From positions 656,017-720,016 of the forward strand of contig NZ_LGIQ01000011.1 of the NCBI RefSeq assembly GCF_001187725.1: DNA of 64,000 nucleotides, given 5' to 3'. The position numbers and the translations under genes are program-made. The stretch comes from Brevibacillus reuszeri. Lineage in GTDB: Bacteria > Bacillota > Bacilli > Brevibacillales > Brevibacillaceae. Of this stretch, positions 1 through 8,959 are shown piece by piece (positions within the stretch are counted from its first letter, which is position 1; each line of letters starts with the position of its first letter). The notes beneath the pieces are model-generated. The model did no database searches and was not told the DNA's origin. It saw only the letters and a program-made list of their open reading frames with translations.

Positions 1-2
1 TG

Positions 3-299
3 GATTTTTTGAGTATTTATCAATGGTTTAGCGGTGCGTTCACACGTATTTCGCTCTCTCTGTTTCTGATTACCGAGTTGTTTATGATCGATAACGGACG
101 GAAGCGATTTTGGGTTTTATGCGGATTATTTCTTTGTGCGACGGCCATTTCCATTTGGCCAAACAGTGACATTTCCTTTTACAGCTTGCTCTCCCAGTAC
201 ATCTTGCCAGCCTTGCTTTCCGTTGCTCTATTTCTGTCTATTGTGCTCATGCTGCTGACAGCCTTCGCAGAAAGGAGAGGTCGCTATGAAGAATCGTAG
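3..299 (+). CDS. Spore germination permease, GerB type (3' part only)
   Basis: This is the C-terminal end of a GerAB/GerKB-type inner-membrane permease (APC superfamily, about 365 aa when whole), the presumed germinant-binding subunit of a spore germinant receptor. The reading frame is open at the window edge, so the start lies outside. The visible 98 or so residues contain three hydrophobic segments. The stretch IYQWFSGAFTRISL matches IYQWLSGSFVRISL in the complete paralogue at 56388-57488. It overlaps the next gene by 14 bases, which indicates translational coupling within a B-A-C receptor operon. The family assignment is firm; the germinant is unknown. Confidence 0.9.
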   Translation, partial: DFLSIYQWFSGAFTRISLSLFLITELFMIDNGRKRFWVLCGLFLCATAISIWPNSDISFYSLLSQYILPALLSVALFLSIVLMLLTAFAERRGRYEES

Positions 300-1815
300 A
301 TTTTCGCGGGTAAAAGGTCTGATAGCTTCCCCTCTTACCTCTCCTACAGATGATACAGAAGAACTGGACACACTCCGTGTAGAAGCCTTCGAAGCTTTGT
401 TTGACGGCTGTCATGACGTTACGATCGAGGCGCATACGCTGCGTGTTCCCCCGCAACCTTTGCGCGTTCATTTGATTTATGCGGGTGGAATCTGTGATCT
501 GGATCGCATCAGCGAATATTTGATGCCCCAGCTTGTCCATTTGTTTCAGAACGAAGAAATTCATACTGCGTATGATCTGAGTGAAAAGCGACTGTTTTTT
601 ATGAACGAACTCGTTGAGCCGAAAAATGTGAATCTGATATGTCGAGAAGTGTTTGCCGGTCATCTTCTGCTCCTGTTTGAAAGCTTTCAAACCGTCTATT
701 TCATCCAAACCTCCAATCCACCGCAAAGAGACCCGGAAGAATCAAATACCGACGTATCGATTCGCGGCCCCCGGGATGGATTTACGGAAGAATTGACTAC
801 GAATCTCGCTCTCATCCGTAAACGTTTAAAAACATATCAGCTCAAATATACTCCTTACATCGTCGGAACCCATACGCATACAAACATCGGACTGTTGTAT
901 CTCAAGGATCAAATTGACCCGCAGCTCGTTCAGCAAATCAGTGGGCGAATTTCCTCACTGGACAGCAAAGGAATTGTCAGCGGTCTGCAGATTGAAGAAA
1001 AGCTCGCCCGCACTCCGTTAACGCTTTTACCGGAATATCAGTACACAGGCAGACCTGATTACGTGGTCAGTGCTCTTCTGAAGGGACGTTTTGCACTGCT
1101 CATTGATGGCTCCCCGACAGCCTTGATCGGACCTGCCAACTTTTTTATGCTCTTAAACGCAGCAGAGGATACTAACACCTCTCTGTTTTCCATTGCTTTT
1201 GTACGTATGCTTCGCCTCACCTGCGTCTTCATTGCGTTGTTTTTGCCCGGTTTTTGGATTGCCTTGGTCATTTATCATCAAGAGCAGCTTCCTTATACGT
1301 TGATTGCTACCATCGTCAAATCCAGACAGGGGGTTCCATTGCCAGCGGCACTTGAGGTCCTGCTCATGGTTCTTTTATTCGAGCTGTTTAAAGAGGCAGG
1401 ATTACGATTACCTCTGGCGATCGGGCAAACCCTCTCAGTCGTCGGTGGTCTGATTGTCGGTCAAGCTGCGATTGCCGCAGGCTTAACCTCTTCCGGGAGT
1501 CTGGTCATCGTGGCTCTTTCCGTCATGGCTACCTTTACCTTGACGAATCAGCATATGGTGGGGACAGTCACCCTCCTGCGAATCGGTATTTTTCTCGTTT
1601 GCTCGTTGCTCGGCATGTTCGGCTTTATGATTTCGCTGATTGCGACACTCTTATATTTCTCCAACATGCGTTCCTTTGGGTTGTACTATTTGGCGCCTGT
1701 CGCCCCAACCATGTGGTCTGATCTGCTCAAGATCTTATTCCGCACGCCATGGCGAAAAGCGGAGAATAAACCGCAGATGCTCGCGAATCCTTCTGAAAAG
1801 AAAAAGGGGACCTAA
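286..1815 (+). CDS. Spore germination protein, GerA/GerKA family
   Basis: A 509-aa A-subunit of a germinant receptor located in the spore inner membrane. The N-terminal soluble domain carries the family hallmark SIRGPRDGFTEEL at about residues 158-170. The C-terminal half has several membrane segments with the conserved LFLPGFWIAL and a QAAIAAGLTSSGSL loop. The ATG follows AAAGGAGAGG and overlaps the permease gene by 14 bases; the lipoprotein subunit starts one base after its stop. The paralogue at 57478 is shorter by about 46 residues, mostly at the N-terminus. Which nutrient it senses cannot be read from the sequence. Confidence 0.95.
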   Translation: MKNRRFSRVKGLIASPLTSPTDDTEELDTLRVEAFEALFDGCHDVTIEAHTLRVPPQPLRVHLIYAGGICDLDRISEYLMPQLVHLFQNEEIHTAYDLSEKRLFFMNELVEPKNVNLICREVFAGHLLLLFESFQTVYFIQTSNPPQRDPEESNTDVSIRGPRDGFTEELTTNLALIRKRLKTYQLKYTPYIVGTHTHTNIGLLYLKDQIDPQLVQQISGRISSLDSKGIVSGLQIEEKLARTPLTLLPEYQYTGRPDYVVSALLKGRFALLIDGSPTALIGPANFFMLLNAAEDTNTSLFSIAFVRMLRLTCVFIALFLPGFWIALVIYHQEQLPYTLIATIVKSRQGVPLPAALEVLLMVLLFELFKEAGLRLPLAIGQTLSVVGGLIVGQAAIAAGLTSSGSLVIVALSVMATFTLTNQHMVGTVTLLRIGIFLVCSLLGMFGFMISLIATLLYFSNMRSFGLYYLAPVAPTMWSDLLKILFRTPWRKAENKPQMLANPSEKKKGT

Positions 1816-1816
1816 C

Positions 1817-2968
1817 ATGAAACGCTTGCGCCTGATTGCCGTGTTACTCGCGATCAGCGTACTGGTCAGTGGATGCTGGAACGCGAGGCAAATTGAAAAC
1901 CTGATTTACATCAATGCTCTCGGCTTCGATTATGTCGATGATCAAATCGTTGTCTATGCACAAGTACTCAGCTTCTCCACCATTGCCAAGCAGGAAGCTG
2001 GAGGACAAAGGGAAAACACGACATCCATCGTCGCCAAGGCAACGGGAGACACTGTCGTCAATGCGTTATTCAAGCTGTATCCCACCTCTCAGCAGCAGTT
2101 GACATGGAGCCATGTACGTGCCATTTTGTTTCACGTACGCGCTCTGAATAGCAAGGTTTTCAATCAGGTTATTGATGAAATCAATCGGTTTTACGAGTTT
2201 CGCTATACACTGTGGTCTTTCGCGACACAAGAGCCCATCATGGACATTTTCAATGCAAAGCAGCTCTTTAGTCGCCCGCTCATCTATTCGCAATTGGAGG
2301 ACCCGCAGGATCTCTACCCGCAAAATTCCGTGATGGAGCCGATTCAGCTTTTCCAATTCCTCGCGAGACGCTCAGAGTCAAATGGCGTGGTGTATCTTCC
2401 CATGCTGACGACCAATCAAACAGTCTGGAGCGAGGACAAAAAGATGTTGCCCAAGCTCAAAGGAAGTGGTGCCTGCATCTTCCAAAACAAGGAAATGAAG
2501 TCTTGTTGGCCACGTTCTGATTTGATTGGGCTTCGCTGGTTAAATAAAGATACCAACCGTACATTAATCAGCGTGAAAAGTGACGACAAAGGTCAAGCAT
2601 TACTGATTCTGGAAAAGCCAAGGGTAAGACTGACTCCATTTTTCAAGAAGGGGCACCCCCTTTTTCGAATTGATGTGCAGGTGACTGGCTATATTACGCA
2701 AATTATTCAAAAGGGACCCGTGGAGGCATTGGAAAAGGCTGCAGCCAAAAAAATCGAAGCAGAGATCAGAGGAGTGTATGAGCGCGGATTCAAGCAGCAA
2801 ATTGATACGCTTGCTCTGGGGCATAGTCTCTATCGAAAATATCCGCAGGAATGGAAGCGCCTCGCAAAAAATCGTACATTGCCACTCACATCAGACTCGC
2901 TCGATACCGTCAACATCCAAGTAAAGTTAAAGAATGGCGGCATGGCAAAAGTCAGGCAAAAACAGTAA
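1817..2968 (+). CDS. Spore germination lipoprotein, GerC/GerKC family
   Basis: A 383-aa C-subunit of the germinant receptor, predicted to be lipid-anchored on the outer face of the spore inner membrane. The ATG at 1817 follows AAAAGGGGA, and the protein then has a lipoprotein signal with lipobox LVSGC (Cys20) followed by WNARQIENL, typical of GerAC proteins. The reading frame is open further upstream inside the A-subunit gene, but no ribosome site supports an earlier start. The stop codon lies in the stem of a bidirectional terminator. With the two upstream genes it completes a B-A-C operon like the one at 56.4-60 kb. Confidence 0.95.
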   Translation: MKRLRLIAVLLAISVLVSGCWNARQIENLIYINALGFDYVDDQIVVYAQVLSFSTIAKQEAGGQRENTTSIVAKATGDTVVNALFKLYPTSQQQLTWSHVRAILFHVRALNSKVFNQVIDEINRFYEFRYTLWSFATQEPIMDIFNAKQLFSRPLIYSQLEDPQDLYPQNSVMEPIQLFQFLARRSESNGVVYLPMLTTNQTVWSEDKKMLPKLKGSGACIFQNKEMKSCWPRSDLIGLRWLNKDTNRTLISVKSDDKGQALLILEKPRVRLTPFFKKGHPLFRIDVQVTGYITQIIQKGPVEALEKAAAKKIEAEIRGVYERGFKQQIDTLALGHSLYRKYPQEWKRLAKNRTLPLTSDSLDTVNIQVKLKNGGMAKVRQKQ

Positions 2969-2994
2969 AGAGCAGAGAGGATTCTCTGCTCTTT
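2967..2994. terminator. Bidirectional terminator between gerC-type gene and fadE
   Basis: A perfect 12-bp inverted repeat, AAAGAGCAGAGA / TCTCTGCTCTTT, with a 4-base loop. The T and A runs serve both convergent transcripts, and the left arm overlaps the TAA of the germination gene. Confidence 0.85.
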
Positions 2995-3008
2995 TCCATG
3001 CTCTCTAC

Positions 3009-4787
3009 TTATACAGCGTACTCTCCAGCAGCGATGACACGGTCTGCGATAGAACGCTTGAGCTGAACCGTATTGATTGGCGTATGGCGCGTCAGCTTTT
3101 TCAAAATGGACAATCGCAGTCGCAGATCGTCGCCCTCTTCCATCGCAGCCAACGCTTCCTTCGCCCAGCCTTCAACACGATCGAATGCTTCCTGAACATA
3201 AACTGTCGTCATTTCCAGCTTTTGCTGTGCACTCTCTAGTCCAGTAGCCGCAATCGCCCGCTCTGTGCGCTTCACGACGCTATCCATTGCATACAGCTCG
3301 ATCAGCATGTCTGCCGAAAATGCCAGGAGCTCCTGTTCCTTGGAAATCGCCTGCTGGTATTTCATCAGCGCAGAGCCTGCAACCATCAGGATGATTTTGC
3401 GGGTCATGTCAATCAAATGCTTCTCGGCTGCTAGCGGCGCATCCTCGATTTCCTGCGGATAGTAGCTCATCAGCTCTTCCTGGAGACTTGCGGCTGCCTG
3501 CATCAGCGGCAGCTCGCCTTTCATCGCTTTTTTCACGAGCGTATCAGGAATCAGCAGACGGTTGATCTCATTGGTTCCTTCGAAAATCCGATTAATGCGG
3601 GAATCCCGATACATGTTTTCGATCTCATATTCCGACATGAAGCCGTAGCCACCGTGGATTTGCACGCCTTCATCCACGCAATAATCCAATACTTCCGTCG
3701 CAAATACTTTGTTAATTGAGCACTCGATTGCGTAGTCTGCGATTGCTTTGGCTACTTCTGCTCCATCATCGGCCTTTTCTCCCAGTCGATTCAGTGCCGT
3801 ATCGAACAGACCTACGGTGCGATATACCGAGCTTTCCGCCGCGTAGGTTTTGATCGCCATGTTTGCCAGCTTGCTTTTGATCAGCGTGAAATTGGCGAGT
3901 GGTGTTTTGAACTGCTTCCGCTCCTTGGCGTAATTCGTCGCAATTTCCAAAGCCCGTTTCGCAGAGCCAACTGCCCCTACTGCCAGCTTGTAGCGACCGA
4001 CGTTTAAAATGTTGAAGGCGATGACATGCCCGCGTCCCGGCTCGCCCAACAAGTTTTCTACAGGCACCTGTACATCCTCCAGAATGACCGTGCGCGTAGA
4101 CGAGCCCTTGATCCCCATCTTTTTCTCTTCCGGACCAAACGAAATGCCCGGGAAGGTGCGCTCTACGATAAAGGCGCTGAACTTGTCGCCATCGATCTTG
4201 GCGTAAACGATAAATACATCCGCAAAGCCAGCATTGGTGATCCATTGCTTCTCCCCGTTCAGGAGATAGTGCGTTCCATCTTCGGATAAGGTCGCGGTTG
4301 TCTTGGCACCCAAGGCATCAGAGCCTGAGCCCGGCTCAGTCAGACAATAGGCTGCCAGTCGTTTTCCTGATGCGAGATCAGGCAAATAGCGCTGTTTTTG
4401 ATCGTCTGTACCGAAATACACAATCGGCAGTGAACCGATGCCCACATGTGCTCCGTAACTGAGGGCAAAACCGCGAGAGAGCGAAAATTTCTCTGTGACG
4501 AGAGCCGTACTTATTTTATCGAGGCCGAGTCCGTCGTATTTTTCTGGCACATCGCCTGCGAGCAAGCCCAGCTCACCTGCTTCTTTCAGCAAACGAACGG
4601 AAATATCAAACTGATGGTTTTCGATCTCTTCCAGGTGAGGGCGCACTTCGTTTACGATAAACTCCTCGGTTGTCTTGGCAATCATTTTATGCTCATCACT
4701 GAAGTCCTCTGGCACAAACATATCCTCAGCCGAACCAGCATCAATCAAAAAGCTACCACCACGGATCAATTCTTTCGTATCTGCCAT
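3009..4787 (-). CDS. fadE: Acyl-CoA dehydrogenase
   Basis: A 592-aa flavoenzyme catalysing the first, FAD-dependent step of fatty acid beta-oxidation (acyl-CoA to trans-2-enoyl-CoA). It shows the ACAD pattern YCLTEPGSGSD (147-157), an FAD/substrate region GIKGSSTRT, and the catalytic-base motif IFEGTNEI with Glu403. About 180 residues follow the core, the extended form known from B. subtilis FadE. It is the last gene of fadN-fadA-fadE, 38 bases after fadA. The ATG at 4787 follows GGAGAGGGTTTGCG. Confidence 0.95.
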   Translation of the reverse strand: MADTKELIRGGSFLIDAGSAEDMFVPEDFSDEHKMIAKTTEEFIVNEVRPHLEEIENHQFDISVRLLKEAGELGLLAGDVPEKYDGLGLDKISTALVTEKFSLSRGFALSYGAHVGIGSLPIVYFGTDDQKQRYLPDLASGKRLAAYCLTEPGSGSDALGAKTTATLSEDGTHYLLNGEKQWITNAGFADVFIVYAKIDGDKFSAFIVERTFPGISFGPEEKKMGIKGSSTRTVILEDVQVPVENLLGEPGRGHVIAFNILNVGRYKLAVGAVGSAKRALEIATNYAKERKQFKTPLANFTLIKSKLANMAIKTYAAESSVYRTVGLFDTALNRLGEKADDGAEVAKAIADYAIECSINKVFATEVLDYCVDEGVQIHGGYGFMSEYEIENMYRDSRINRIFEGTNEINRLLIPDTLVKKAMKGELPLMQAAASLQEELMSYYPQEIEDAPLAAEKHLIDMTRKIILMVAGSALMKYQQAISKEQELLAFSADMLIELYAMDSVVKRTERAIAATGLESAQQKLEMTTVYVQEAFDRVEGWAKEALAAMEEGDDLRLRLSILKKLTRHTPINTVQLKRSIADRVIAAGEYAV

Positions 4788-4825
4788 CGCAAACCCTCTC
4801 CTTATACAAAAATGGACGTACTTGC

Positions 4826-6004
4826 TTAGATCAATTCAAAAACACCGGCGGCCCCCATGCCTCCACCTACACACATCGTAACGACCCCGTACTTGCCACC
4901 CCGTCTCTTCAGCTCGTTCAAGATCGAGATCGTCAGTTTAGCACCTGTGCATCCCATCGGGTGGCCCATCGCAATCGCACCACCATTGACGTTCACTTTT
5001 TCCGGGTCCAGCCCCAGCTCTCGAATAACAGCGATTGCCTGGGAAGCGAATGCTTCGTTCAGCTCGAACAAATCTACATCCTCAATCCCGATCCCTGCCA
5101 GCTTCAGTGCTTTCGGTACAGCCACAATCGGGCCAATTCCCATGACATCAGGGTCTACCCCGCCTACACTGAAAGAACGGAATATAGCGATTGGCGTGAC
5201 GCCGAGCTCTGCCGCCTTTTCCGCGGACATCACGAGGACAGCCGCTGCCCCATCACTTGTTTGCGAGGAGTTTCCTGCGGTCACACTGCCTTGCACATGA
5301 AACACAGGACGGAGCTTCGCTAGAGCCTCCATAGTCGTATCAGCGCGTGCGCCCTCGTCTGTATCAAATATGCGCTCCTTCACCTGCAGCTTGCCTTCTG
5401 TGTCAAAGGAATGCTGCTTTACGGTCACAGGAACGATTTCCTCCTGGAACTTGCCTGCTGCAATCGCGGCAACCGCTCGCTGGTGGCTCGTCAAGGCAAA
5501 CGCGTCCTGCGCCTCTCTCGTCACATCATAGCGCTTCGCCACTTCTTCTGCGGTATGCCCCATACCCATGTACGCTTCTGGCATCGTTTTTACGAGCGTC
5601 GGGTTGAGCGCGACCTTGTGTCCTACCATTGGAAGCAGGCTCATGCTTTCCACTCCGCCGGCCACAAGCACATCCGAGCTTCCGACCATGATTTGCTGTG
5701 CGGCGTACGCAATGGTTTGCAAGCCTGATGAACAAAAACGGTTAATCGTGATACCCGCAACACTAGAGGGCAGTCCGGCACGAAGTCCTACCAGACGTGC
5801 CATATTCATCCCTTGCTCGGCTTCTGGTACAGCCGTTCCCATGATGACATCCTCGATCTGTGCCGGGTCCAGCTGTGGAACTCGTCTTAGCAGATCACGT
5901 ACAACAGCGGCTCCCATATCTACCGGATGAACGTCCTTCAGACTGCCTCGCTTTGCTCTGCCGACCGCGGTCCGTGCTCCTGCGACGATTACGGCTTCTC
6001 TCAT
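4826..6004 (-). CDS. fadA: Acetyl-CoA acyltransferase (3-ketoacyl-CoA thiolase)
   Basis: A 392-aa thiolase performing the last step of the beta-oxidation cycle, cleaving 3-ketoacyl-CoA with CoA. The nucleophile is Cys91 in INRFCSSG, the histidine motif is GHPMGCTGAK, and the second cysteine is Cys378 in VTMCVGGGMG. Length and motifs match the family throughout. It is the middle gene of the fad operon, after fadN by 81 bases and before fadE. The ATG is preceded by GAAGGAGGCAAAAAAC. Confidence 0.96.
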   Translation of the reverse strand: MREAVIVAGARTAVGRAKRGSLKDVHPVDMGAAVVRDLLRRVPQLDPAQIEDVIMGTAVPEAEQGMNMARLVGLRAGLPSSVAGITINRFCSSGLQTIAYAAQQIMVGSSDVLVAGGVESMSLLPMVGHKVALNPTLVKTMPEAYMGMGHTAEEVAKRYDVTREAQDAFALTSHQRAVAAIAAGKFQEEIVPVTVKQHSFDTEGKLQVKERIFDTDEGARADTTMEALAKLRPVFHVQGSVTAGNSSQTSDGAAAVLVMSAEKAAELGVTPIAIFRSFSVGGVDPDVMGIGPIVAVPKALKLAGIGIEDVDLFELNEAFASQAIAVIRELGLDPEKVNVNGGAIAMGHPMGCTGAKLTISILNELKRRGGKYGVVTMCVGGGMGAAGVFELI

Positions 6005-6085
6005 GTTTTTTGCCTCCTTCTCACTGGCGAAACTCCGTCTACTTCCCTCTATTTAGAAAGCAGGATAACCCAGCTTCTATTTGAG

Positions 6086-8494
6086 TTAGTTGCGCAAAGG
6101 CTTGTTTTTGGTCAGCATATGCTGCATACGTTGCTGTGTTTTTGGCGTTTTGAGCAGCTCAAGAAATGCCTGCTTTTCCAGCCCTAAAATGTATTCCTCT
6201 GTCACTTCTGTACCCGCTGGCAGGTCTCCACCAGACATGACATAAGCGATCTTGTTTGCAATCAGCTCGTCATGATCAGAGATGTAGCCGCTCTTTTTCA
6301 TCGCGTACACATTTTGAGACAGATTCGCGAAGCCGGTTTCCCCGATGACCTTGATTTTGCGCGGAGCTGGAGGCGTATAGCCTTCTTTGTCCATGGACAG
6401 CACGAGCTGCTTCGCGTCGTACAACAGATGATCCGGGTTGATACTGATCCGGTCTGTCTGTCGCAAATAGCCGAGATCGATGGCTTCCTGACCACTCGTT
6501 GATACCTTTGCCATGGCAATCGTCTCAAATGCCTTGGCAACCAATGGGAACGAATCGACAGGCACACTGCCGGTATCAGGCAGATTCTCCATGGCGCGGA
6601 ACAGCATTTCCTTGGTTCCTCCCCCGCCTGGCAAAAGTCCTACGCCCACCTCGACAAGTCCGAGATAGGTTTCGACAGATGCCTGCACGCGGTCAGCCAG
6701 ATAGAGGACTTCTACCCCTCCCCCAAGCGTCATGCCAAACGGTGCTGCCACGACAGGACGATGCAAGTAGCGCAGCGCTTTTGCTGCCTTGTGGAAATTG
6801 GTTACGAGAAGGTCCAGCTCCAGCCAGTTTTCGTCCTGTGCTTCCATGAGCGCCATTGCCAAATTCATACCGACGCAAAAGTTTTTGCCCTGATTGCCGA
6901 TAACCAGACCCACAAAGTTTTTCTGCACTTCTTCTGCCGCTACATGGGCCATTTGCAGCAAATCCATGCCCAGCGCATTATGTGGTGAAGTAAATTCCAG
7001 ACACGCTACTCCATCGCCCAGATCAATCAAGGCAGCTCCCGCGTTTTTGCGAATCAGCTTTCCTTGCTCCTTCAGTGCAGCCAGGTTGATCCGTTCCTTT
7101 TTTTCTTCTACGTTTTTATAGACACCGCCGACGGAAAAGACCGCGGTACATCCTTCCTTTTTCTCATAAAAGGAGGTTTTGCCGCTTGCGAGCAGCTCTT
7201 CCACGAGAGCAGGAATCGTCTCGCCCTCTTCGCGCATACGTGCAACGGATTTTTCTACACCGATCGCATCCCATGTCTCAAATGGCCCCAGCTCCCAGCC
7301 AAAGCCCCATTTCATCGCCTGATCGACTGCGACGAGGTCATCTGCAATCTCATGGACTTTATCTGCTGAGTACAACAGCACTTTTTTCAGGACACTCCAG
7401 ACAAACTCGCTGCCTTTGTCCTTGCCGTACGCGAGTGCCTTCAGCTTCTCAGGCAGCGTCTTGGCTGTTTTGGCTGCATCGAGGGAGGCAAACTTGGCTT
7501 TGACACTCGGACGGTATTCCAGTGTTTGGGTATCCAACGCTAAAATTTCTTTGCCTTGGGCAGATTTGACTTGCTTGAAAAAGCCTTGGCCTGCCTTTTG
7601 CCCGATCATCCGTTTTTCGACCATTTGCAGTACAAACGCTGGTACTTCAAAGATGGCCTTTTCCTGTTCATCCGCGCTCTTGTTTCTGACGTTTCCAGCT
7701 ACGTGTACATACGTGTCCAGACCGACTACATCCAGGGTACGGAAGGTAGCGCTTTTTGGACGACCAATCACAGGACCAGTCAATGCATCGACTTCATCAA
7801 CACCCAAACCGATGCGCTGCATGACATGGATCGATACTTGAAGTCCATATGTACCGATGCGATTGGCAATAAAGTTAGGCGTATCCTTGCACAGCACAGT
7901 CCCTTTTCCGAGAACATGCTCGCCAAAATCACTCATAAATGAAACAACTGCCGGATCAGTATCACGGCTTGGAATAATCTCAAGCAGCTTTAGGTAGCGA
8001 GGAGGATTAAAGAAATGCGTACCCAGGAAGTGCTTGCGGAAATCCTCGGATCTTCCTTCGGCCATTTCATTAATCGAAACACCTGATGTGTTGGAAGTGA
8101 CGATTGTTCCGGGCTTGCGATGGGCTTCAATCTGGGCAAATACCAGCTTCTTGACTTCGAGATTTTCGACAACGACTTCAATAATCCAATCCACGTCTGA
8201 TAGAAGCGGGAGATGGTCATCAAAATTGCCAACGGTAATCAGGTCAATGTTCTTTTTATCGTAGAGCGGGGCTGGCTTTTCCTTTAACAACCGATCTTTT
8301 CCCGTTTGCGCAATGCGGTTTTTGACTACCGAATCTGCCAGAGTCAGACCTTTTTTGCTCTCGTCTTCTGTCAATTCACGTGGCACGATATCCAGCAATA
8401 AAGTAGGAATGCCCACGTTTGCCAGGTGTGCGGCGATCCCCGCCCCCATCACGCCAGAACCTAGAACGGCTGCTTTGCGAATTTTGCGCTCCAT
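6086..8494 (-). CDS. fadN: 3-hydroxyacyl-CoA dehydrogenase / enoyl-CoA hydratase, FadN type
   Basis: An 802-aa bifunctional beta-oxidation enzyme. The N-terminal Rossmann domain begins AAVLGSGVMGAGIAAHLANV, and the 3-hydroxyacyl-CoA dehydrogenase C-domain follows. The crotonase-fold hydratase sits at the C-terminus, with GLVIGNQGKNFCVGMNLA and GGGVEVLYLADRV. This order (dehydrogenase first, hydratase last) is that of B. subtilis FadN and the reverse of E. coli FadB. The start follows a clear GAGGAGG. It is the first gene of the operon and lies downstream of the promoter at 8846-8818 and two operator palindromes. Confidence 0.96.
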   Translation of the reverse strand: MERKIRKAAVLGSGVMGAGIAAHLANVGIPTLLLDIVPRELTEDESKKGLTLADSVVKNRIAQTGKDRLLKEKPAPLYDKKNIDLITVGNFDDHLPLLSDVDWIIEVVVENLEVKKLVFAQIEAHRKPGTIVTSNTSGVSINEMAEGRSEDFRKHFLGTHFFNPPRYLKLLEIIPSRDTDPAVVSFMSDFGEHVLGKGTVLCKDTPNFIANRIGTYGLQVSIHVMQRIGLGVDEVDALTGPVIGRPKSATFRTLDVVGLDTYVHVAGNVRNKSADEQEKAIFEVPAFVLQMVEKRMIGQKAGQGFFKQVKSAQGKEILALDTQTLEYRPSVKAKFASLDAAKTAKTLPEKLKALAYGKDKGSEFVWSVLKKVLLYSADKVHEIADDLVAVDQAMKWGFGWELGPFETWDAIGVEKSVARMREEGETIPALVEELLASGKTSFYEKKEGCTAVFSVGGVYKNVEEKKERINLAALKEQGKLIRKNAGAALIDLGDGVACLEFTSPHNALGMDLLQMAHVAAEEVQKNFVGLVIGNQGKNFCVGMNLAMALMEAQDENWLELDLLVTNFHKAAKALRYLHRPVVAAPFGMTLGGGVEVLYLADRVQASVETYLGLVEVGVGLLPGGGGTKEMLFRAMENLPDTGSVPVDSFPLVAKAFETIAMAKVSTSGQEAIDLGYLRQTDRISINPDHLLYDAKQLVLSMDKEGYTPPAPRKIKVIGETGFANLSQNVYAMKKSGYISDHDELIANKIAYVMSGGDLPAGTEVTEEYILGLEKQAFLELLKTPKTQQRMQHMLTKNKPLRN

Positions 8495-8710
8495 CTACTT
8501 ATCCTCCTCAGAATGCCTGGCTTTACCGAGCTTTTGGTGAAGCCACAGCTGCACTTATACTGGATAGGAATTTCTACATCCCTATCTGTATGAGAAAGCC
8601 TGGGATTGCCAAGCCTTTTAAACAATACCCAATTTTCAGACTAGCAGAGTATTTTTATAACTTCTACTCTTCCATAGATATTCCTGTAAAACACAGCTCA
8701 TGTCTTGTAT

Positions 8711-8728
8711 TGAATGAATACTCATTCA
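8711..8728. promoter_or_regulatory. FadR-type operator in the fad leader
   Basis: TGAATGAATACTCATTCA has perfect 7-bp arms (TGAATGA / TCATTCA) around ATAC. From memory, the B. subtilis FadR (TetR family) consensus is TGAATGA-MTAN-TCATTCA, which this site fits at every defined base. It lies about 85 bases downstream of the likely transcription start of fadN-fadA-fadE. Long-chain acyl-CoA would be expected to release the repressor. The fadR gene is not in this window. Confidence 0.85.
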
Positions 8729-8793
8729 TTATCGGGATTAAAAAAGGACATCCCGCGTAAAGGCCGTTCATTACGTCGATGAGATGTTTGTTC

Positions 8794-8815
8794 AAACTGA
8801 ATCACCGTTCAGTTT
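8794..8815. promoter_or_regulatory. Second operator palindrome at the fad transcription start
   Basis: AAACTGAA-N6-TTCAGTTT has perfect 8-bp arms. It starts three bases downstream of the minus-strand -10 box, so it covers the probable transcription start, which is a repressor position. The arms differ from the FadR-type site at 8711, so a different TetR-family protein may bind here. The binding protein is not identified. Confidence 0.65.
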
Positions 8816-8817
8816 TT

Positions 8818-8846
8818 ATTGTAATCGAATATTCTGTCACTTGCAA
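8818..8846 (-). promoter_or_regulatory. Sigma-A promoter for fadN-fadA-fadE
   Basis: Reading the minus strand: -35 TTGCAA at 8846-8841, a 17-base spacer, and -10 TACAAT at 8823-8818. Transcription would start near 8811, giving a leader of about 315 bases that contains the FadR-type operator. No other gene lies in the 8495-8911 gap. Confidence 0.7.
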
Positions 8847-8911
8847 TCACCACTTATTCCTTTCTTCTGAATTACCTTCCCAAATAAAATGATTCAGCTT
8901 GTGACGCACAT

Positions 8912-8946
8912 GGAAAAAAGCATCTGTTTGTCAGATGCTTTTTTCC
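8912..8946. terminator. Terminator of the SLH-protein gene
   Basis: A 15-bp perfect stem (8912-8926 / 8932-8946) built on GCATCTG / CAGATGC, flanked by A6 and T6 runs. It works in either direction and lies just downstream of the minus-strand gene ending at 8960. Confidence 0.85.
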
Positions 8947-8959
8947 TGGAACACCCAGC

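Noticed and set aside
4857..5728. Open frames antisense to fadA
   Set aside because: They mirror the thiolase gene in opposite frames, have no ribosome site and no recognisable domain.
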